9,166 nt of DNA, taken from positions 1 to 9,166 of the forward strand of contig JAZRDN010000045.1 in assembly GCA_045660295.1 (NCBI GenBank), read 5' to 3'. The position numbers and the translations under genes are program-made. The notes under the pieces were generated by a model. It saw only the letters and a program-made list of their open reading frames with translations, was not told the DNA's origin and searched no databases. Source of the DNA: RGIG8775 sp045660295 (lineage in GTDB: Bacteria; Bacillota; Clostridia; Oscillospirales; CAG-272). Of the stretch, positions 5,659 through 9,166 are shown piece by piece; the stretch's first letter is position 1, and each line of letters opens with the position of its first letter.

Positions 5659-5685
5659 TATACCAATTTTGTGACGATTATACAA
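5655..5685 (-). promoter_or_regulatory. Possible spoVG promoter
   Basis: On the minus strand TTGTAT (5680-5685) is followed by TATATA (5657-5662, 17-bp spacer) or TATAAT (5655-5660, 19-bp spacer). The -35 match is poor, so this is a tentative call. It would leave a leader of about 70 nt. Confidence 0.35.
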
Positions 5686-5793
5686 ACAAGAAAAGTTATT
5701 TTTGTAAATTTAAGTTGTACAAATTTCTCAAATTAACAGTGAAAAATTCAAAAAACAATCACATTCGGCAATAAAGCCGAGAAAGGCAGAGGT

Positions 5794-7194
5794 ATGTCTG
5801 TTCAAAATACTCATTTTGGTGCTGAAAAAATCAAAGAAATGCTCTCGAGTTGTAAAAGCATATATTTTATAGGTATAGGCGGAGTCAACATGTCGTCTCT
5901 GGCGCTGATTTCACAAAAGCGCGGATATAAGGTGGGCGGCTCGGACAGAGCGAAAACAGCTCTTACAGAGTCTCTTGCCGTGGGCGGTATAGAGGTCTTT
6001 TATGAGCATAACGCCGATAATCTGGGTGGATATGACGCGGTTGTTTATACCGTGGCTATCTCCGACGAAAATCCCGAATATGTAAAAGCGCTTGAGCTTG
6101 GTATACCTTGTATATCGCGTGCCGATTTTATGGGCTATCTTATGACGGGATATAATCGCAGAATCGGTGTGAGCGGAATGCACGGAAAGAGCACCTGTAC
6201 CTCTATGTGCGCTTCGGTGTTTATGTGTGCTGAGACAGATCCTACCGTACTTTCTGGCGCGTCGATGAAAAGCATGGGCGGCGCGTACCGTATCGGCGGT
6301 AACGAGAATTTTATATTCGAAGCCTGTGAATACATGGACTCGTTTCTTGATTTTTATCCGACTGTAGCGGTAATACTTAATGTAGAAATGGATCATGTTG
6401 ATTACTTTAAAAGCATGGAGCATATATATTCATCGTTCAGAAAATTTGCCGATATAACAGCCGACTCAAACGGTTGCGTGGTGTATAACATTGACGATGA
6501 AAACACAGTAAAAGCGGTTGAGGGCTTTGCGGGGCGTAAGATAGGATTTTCCGCCAAAGACCGCGAGGCGTTGTTTTATGCCGCAAATATAACCTTTGAT
6601 AGCGGCAGACCAGAATTCGACGTGCTTCTCGGCGGCGAGGAATTTTGCCATGTTAAATTGGCGGTAACCGGTGTTCATAACGTTTATAACGCGCTGGCGA
6701 CCTGTGCGGTGGCATATCTGTGCGGAATAGGCGGAGAAAAAATAGCCTGCGGTCTTTCGGTCTTTGAGGGCGCTAACAGACGGATGGAATACAAGGGCAA
6801 ATGGCTTGGCGCTGACGTTTACGACGATTACGGACATCATCCTACCGAGATAAAGCGAACGCTCGAGGGGGCGGCTAAAATGGGATATGAACGGGTCTTG
6901 TGCGTATTCCAGCCACATACCTATTCGAGAACTGTCGGTCTTTTTAAGGAGCTTACAGAGTCTTTTGGAGACATCGACAAGGCTATAATCGCCGATATTT
7001 ATGCGGCGAGAGAGGCAGACAACGGAGAAGTGAGCGCGAAATCGGTTGCAGATTCTACTCCAAACGGATTGTATGTTGGCGATATGGAGGCCATTTCCGA
7101 ATATCTGAAAAACGAGCTTCATGACGGAGATCTGCTCGTGGTGATGGGCGCAGGCGATATTTATAAGCTGTTTAATTATATGGATTTTAATTGA
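5794..7194 (+). CDS. murC: UDP-N-acetylmuramate--L-alanine ligase MurC
   Basis: MurC adds L-alanine to UDP-MurNAc using ATP, the first amino-acid step of cytoplasmic peptidoglycan precursor synthesis. The 466-aa protein has the three-domain Mur ligase order. The N-terminal UDP-binding Rossmann loop is GIGGVNMS (27-34). The central ATPase has P-loop GMHGKST (128-134), EACE (176-179) and NVEMDHVDYF (196-205). HNVYNALA (295-302) follows, and the C-terminal domain has DDYGHHP (344-350) and QPHTYSRT (373-380). The P-loop reads KST where KTT is commoner. This is a conservative change, and the DDYGHHP/QPHTYSRT motifs separate MurC from MurD, MurE and MurF. The ATG has GAAAGG (5781-5786) at good spacing. 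It heads a run with a methyltransferase and hslO and is divergent from spoVG, a partner in cell-envelope and septum biology. Confidence 0.96.
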   Translation: MSVQNTHFGAEKIKEMLSSCKSIYFIGIGGVNMSSLALISQKRGYKVGGSDRAKTALTESLAVGGIEVFYEHNADNLGGYDAVVYTVAISDENPEYVKALELGIPCISRADFMGYLMTGYNRRIGVSGMHGKSTCTSMCASVFMCAETDPTVLSGASMKSMGGAYRIGGNENFIFEACEYMDSFLDFYPTVAVILNVEMDHVDYFKSMEHIYSSFRKFADITADSNGCVVYNIDDENTVKAVEGFAGRKIGFSAKDREALFYAANITFDSGRPEFDVLLGGEEFCHVKLAVTGVHNVYNALATCAVAYLCGIGGEKIACGLSVFEGANRRMEYKGKWLGADVYDDYGHHPTEIKRTLEGAAKMGYERVLCVFQPHTYSRTVGLFKELTESFGDIDKAIIADIYAAREADNGEVSAKSVADSTPNGLYVGDMEAISEYLKNELHDGDLLVVMGAGDIYKLFNYMDFN

Positions 7195-7206
7195 AAGGGA
7201 AGTAAA

Positions 7207-7977
7207 ATGAATTTTTCCGAGGGCTATGATTCAATAGCGCGAGTGTACGATAAGCTGAATGCTGAAATAGATTATTCCGCATGGGCGGATTTCGTTGAGG
7301 ACTGCTTTGAAAAATACCTTGAAAGCAAGCCCGAGCTTGTGCTCGACCTTGCCTGCGGTACGGGAAGCATGACGTATAAGCTTGCCGAACGCGGTTATGA
7401 TATGATAGGTGTTGATGGAAGCGAGGAAATGTTAAGCGAGGCGTATTCAAGGGGGACTGTTGTTGGTGACACCAATATTTTGTACCTTTTGCAGGATATG
7501 AGGAGCTTCGAGTTGTACGGTACCGTCGGCGCGGTTACATGCTGTCTCGACAGTATGAATTACCTTACGGGTGAGGGGGATTTTGAAAAATGCCTTTCCA
7601 CTGTTCATAATTATCTTGACCCCGACGGAATATTCATTTTTGATATGAACACTCCTTATAAATTTGAAAATGTGTATGGAGACAACTCATATATATTGGA
7701 AGATAAAATTGACGGAAAGGATGTCTACTGCGGCTGGCAGAATTTTTACGATAAGGAAAGCAGGCTTTGCAGCTTTTATCTTTCGCTTTTTGAGGAGCGT
7801 GACGGCAAATATATCCGCTCTGATGAAGAACAGCACGAGAGATGCTATACACTTGGCGAAGTGAAGTCGTCGCTTGAAACATGCGGCTTTGAACTGCTTT
7901 CTGTAAGCAGTGATTATAAATTTACCGAAATCGACGAAAAGACCGAGCGTTGGTATTTCGTCGCAAGAAGAAAATGA
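7207..7977 (+). CDS. Class I SAM-dependent methyltransferase
   Basis: This 256-aa enzyme has a Rossmann-fold methyltransferase domain. Motif I is LDLACGTGSMT (46-56), the ribose-binding acidic residue is in GVDGSEEML (68-76) and the adenine-side acid is in QDMRSF (96-101). The catalytic-site region CCLDSMNYL (112-120) and IFIFDMNTP (142-150) follow. The N-terminal segment YDSIARVYDKLNAEIDYSAW (7-26) is typical of a clostridial subgroup often placed beside housekeeping genes. The acceptor substrate is unknown and cannot be read from the motifs. AAAGGGA (7194-7200) overlaps the murC stop, and the intergenic gap is 12 bases, so it is probably in one operon with murC and hslO. Confidence 0.9.
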   Translation: MNFSEGYDSIARVYDKLNAEIDYSAWADFVEDCFEKYLESKPELVLDLACGTGSMTYKLAERGYDMIGVDGSEEMLSEAYSRGTVVGDTNILYLLQDMRSFELYGTVGAVTCCLDSMNYLTGEGDFEKCLSTVHNYLDPDGIFIFDMNTPYKFENVYGDNSYILEDKIDGKDVYCGWQNFYDKESRLCSFYLSLFEERDGKYIRSDEEQHERCYTLGEVKSSLETCGFELLSVSSDYKFTEIDEKTERWYFVARRK

Positions 7978-7989
7978 AAGGAAAATAAA

Positions 7990-8883
7990 ATGGCAAGTTC
8001 AACAATTCTTCGCGCAATGACACAGGACGGTAGCGCGCGAATTCATATTATCAATTCAACCGATATTGTAAATAAATCCATAGAATATCACCACACAACC
8101 CCTACCGCAACAGCTACTTTGGGCAGACTTCTTACCGCAACGTCTGTTATGGGAAGTATGCTTGGAGAAAAGGAAGATAGCATTACCGTAACTATAAGAG
8201 GTAACGGCGCGGCGGGAAACGTTATCGCGGCGGCTGATTATATAGGCAACGTAAGAGGATATATTCAGAATCCAAGTGTTGACTTGCCCCTTAAGCCTAA
8301 CGGAAAGCTTGACGTTGGCGGAGCTGTCGGCGGAGGAATGATAAACGTTATAAAGGATATGGGTGGCAAAGAGCCTTATAACGGATCTATCGAGCTTGTC
8401 AGCGGCGAAATTGCCGAGGATATCGCAGCGTATTACGCGAAAAGCGAGCAGGTACCCACGGTCTGCGCTCTGGGTGTGCTTGTTGATACTGATTGTACCT
8501 GTAAGGCGGCAGGAGGTGTGTTTATTCAGCTTTTGCCATTTGCCGATAATAATACCATTGACCTTATCGAGCGTAATACACAGTATCTTACCAACGTTTC
8601 AAAGATGTTCGCGTCGGGCATGAGCAACGAGGAAATAATGGCTGTTGCTATGACCGATATTCCTTACGATATTTTTGATGAGCTTGACGTTGAGTATAAG
8701 TGCACTTGCTCCGAGAAGCGAATCAAGTCGGCGATAGCATCGCTTGGCGAAAAGGAAGTTCGCAAAATGCTTGACGAGCAGGAAGCTGAGGGTAAAGCGC
8801 GTGAGCTTGAGGTTAATTGCCGCTTCTGCAACCGCAGTTATCACTTTGGAGAAAAGGTCTTGCTTGACATGTTCAAGAAATAG
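7990..8883 (+). CDS. hslO: Redox-regulated holdase chaperone Hsp33
   Basis: Hsp33 is a cytoplasmic chaperone. It is inactive when reduced with zinc bound, and it becomes an unfolded-protein holdase when oxidants and heat release the zinc and form disulfides. The 297-aa product has the full C-terminal zinc switch: CTC (238-240) and CRFC (277-280), the expected CxC and CxxC. The N-terminal core shows the conserved pattern, including TPTATATLGRLLTA (37-50), GYIQNP (90-95) and VGGAVG (109-114). Three additional cysteines (159, 169, 171) lie in the core; CTC at 169-171 sits outside the usual zinc site. AAAGGA precedes the ATG, 12 bases after the methyltransferase stop. No clear hairpin terminator follows, so some read-through towards the tRNA genes is possible. 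Confidence 0.96.
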   Translation: MASSTILRAMTQDGSARIHIINSTDIVNKSIEYHHTTPTATATLGRLLTATSVMGSMLGEKEDSITVTIRGNGAAGNVIAAADYIGNVRGYIQNPSVDLPLKPNGKLDVGGAVGGGMINVIKDMGGKEPYNGSIELVSGEIAEDIAAYYAKSEQVPTVCALGVLVDTDCTCKAAGGVFIQLLPFADNNTIDLIERNTQYLTNVSKMFASGMSNEEIMAVAMTDIPYDIFDELDVEYKCTCSEKRIKSAIASLGEKEVRKMLDEQEAEGKARELEVNCRFCNRSYHFGEKVLLDMFKK

Positions 8884-8938
8884 ATATCTGTCTGAAAATA
8901 TATTGATTTTGGGTATGTTTTGGGGTTTTTAAAAAATC

Positions 8939-8967
8939 TTGAAAAAACTTGAAAAAGTTTTGAAAAA
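8939..8967 (+). repeat. Phased TTGAAAAA repeats (A-tracts)
   Basis: TTGAAAAA occurs three times, starting at 8939, 8949 and 8960, spaced 10 and 11 bases (one helical turn). The copies lie directly upstream of the tRNA promoter -35 at 8972. The array probably gives curved DNA or an UP-element-like contact for RNA polymerase. An AAAACTT-GAAA-AAGTTTT inverted repeat (8944-8961) is embedded in it. Confidence 0.7.
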
Positions 8968-8971
8968 GGTA

Positions 8972-9000
8972 TTGACAAAAGGAAACAGATATGATATAAT
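8972..9000 (+). promoter_or_regulatory. Perfect-consensus sigma-A promoter of the tRNA operon
   Basis: TTGACA (8972-8977), a 17-bp spacer and TATAAT (8995-9000) match consensus at all twelve positions. The start site should be near 9007, about 23 nt before tRNA-Val. Confidence 0.92.
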
Positions 9001-9006
9001 AACTCT

Positions 9007-9024
9007 CGTCGCCGCAAGGTGACG
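9007..9024 (+). ncRNA. 5' leader hairpin with GCAA tetraloop
   Basis: CGTCGCC (9007-9013) pairs with GGTGACG (9018-9024), with one G-U pair, around a GCAA loop of the GNRA class. It coincides with the predicted first transcribed base and ends five bases before tRNA-Val, so it is part of the leader that RNase P removes. Confidence 0.6.
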
Positions 9025-9029
9025 GACGT

Positions 9030-9105
9030 GGGAGCATAGCTCAGCTGGGAGAGCATCTGCCTTACAAGCAGAGGGTCATAGGTTCGAGCCCTATTGTTCC
9101 CACCA
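9030..9105 (+). tRNA. tRNA-Val (anticodon UAC)
   Basis: The full cloverleaf is visible: acceptor GGGAGCA (9030-9036) pairs with TGTTCCC (9095-9101), and the D stem is GCTC/GAGC (9039-9054). The anticodon arm TCTGC-CTTACAA-GCAGA (9056-9072) carries anticodon TAC at 9063-9065. The T arm is ATAGG-TTCGAGC-CCTAT (9078-9094), and CCA (9103-9105) is encoded. UAC reads valine GUN codons, mainly GUA and GUG. Confidence 0.97.
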
Positions 9106-9108
9106 CAC

Positions 9109-9166
9109 GGCCCGGTAGTTCAGTTGGTTAGAACGCTAGCCTGTCACGCTAGAGGTCAGGGGTTCG
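9109..9166 (+). tRNA. tRNA-Asp (anticodon GUC), truncated by the window edge
   Basis: The gene starts three bases after tRNA-Val with GGCCCGG. It continues through the D arm GTTCAGTTGGTTAGAAC and an anticodon arm CTAGC-CTGTCAC-GCTAG (9136-9152), with anticodon GTC at 9143-9145. The window ends in the T loop after GGTTCG, so the 3' acceptor strand is not seen. The close spacing shows it is cotranscribed with tRNA-Val. Confidence 0.94.

Larger units (their letters stand above)
5575..5793. other. AT-rich divergent regulatory gap between spoVG and murC
   Basis: This 219-bp stretch has no supported gene. It contains the spoVG leader, a weak spoVG promoter candidate, a perfect 7-bp-arm palindrome (5642-5658) and a small TCGGC-AATAAA-GCCGA hairpin (5765-5780) just before the murC ribosome binding site. 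I could not find a convincing consensus promoter for murC in it. Confidence 0.6.

Noticed and set aside
5575..5660. Sigma H promoter for spoVG, as in Bacillus subtilis
   Set aside because: No AGGA-type -35 with a GAAT-type -10 at the right spacing was found; only a weak sigma-A-like site is present.
6466..7122. 218-codon minus-strand frame inside murC
   Set aside because: It is antisense to conserved MurC motifs and has no recognisable protein features or start signal.
8884..8965. Intrinsic terminator after hslO
   Set aside because: The only inverted repeat (8944-8961) is entirely weak A/T pairs apart from one G-C and is followed by GAAAAAGG rather than a T run.

Overview
The window looks like chromosomal housekeeping DNA from a Gram-positive member of Bacillota, probably class Clostridia and possibly an Oscillospiraceae-like lineage. 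The basis is the gene set (SpoVG, a MurC with a GMHGKST P-loop, Hsp33, RecG), the strong AGGAGG-type ribosome binding sites, the consensus sigma-A promoters (five of six with a TTGACA-like -35 have 17-bp spacers) and tRNA genes with encoded CCA. I see no insertion sequence, phage gene, CRISPR array or toxin-antitoxin pair.

Layout. Positions 1-315 hold no convincing protein gene. They carry two tandem consensus promoters that fire leftward out of the window, a 10-bp inverted repeat that would close an RNA starting at the first of these promoters, and the recG terminator. On the minus strand at 316-2433 is recG, with its own promoter and its own terminator. Upstream of it, also on the minus strand, is a compact three-gene operon of small unrecognised proteins (72, 142 and 122 aa; 2554-3589) ending in a strong terminator. 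A back-to-back promoter region separates this operon from a plus-strand pair: a diacylglycerol-kinase-family lipid kinase (3725-4684) and a YfcE/MJ0936-type metallophosphoesterase (4681-5214) that overlaps it by four bases. A bidirectional terminator divides this pair from minus-strand spoVG (5260-5574). spoVG diverges across 219 AT-rich bases from a plus-strand run of murC, a SAM-dependent methyltransferase and hslO (5794-8883), whose genes are 12 bases apart. After 112 bases a perfect-consensus promoter drives a tRNA operon, tRNA-Val(UAC) then tRNA-Asp(GUC), the latter cut by the window edge.

Functionally the recognised genes cover replication-fork repair (RecG), membrane lipid phosphorylation (DagK-like), peptidoglycan precursor synthesis (MurC), a sporulation or cell-wall-linked RNA/DNA-binding regulator (SpoVG), redox-controlled protein holding (Hsp33) and translation (tRNAs). 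The best candidate for something undescribed is the three-gene small-protein operon, whose promoter has a -10 that could be read by a sporulation sigma factor. The next best is the leftward leader RNA at 129-195. Neither could be assigned to a known family from sequence reading alone.
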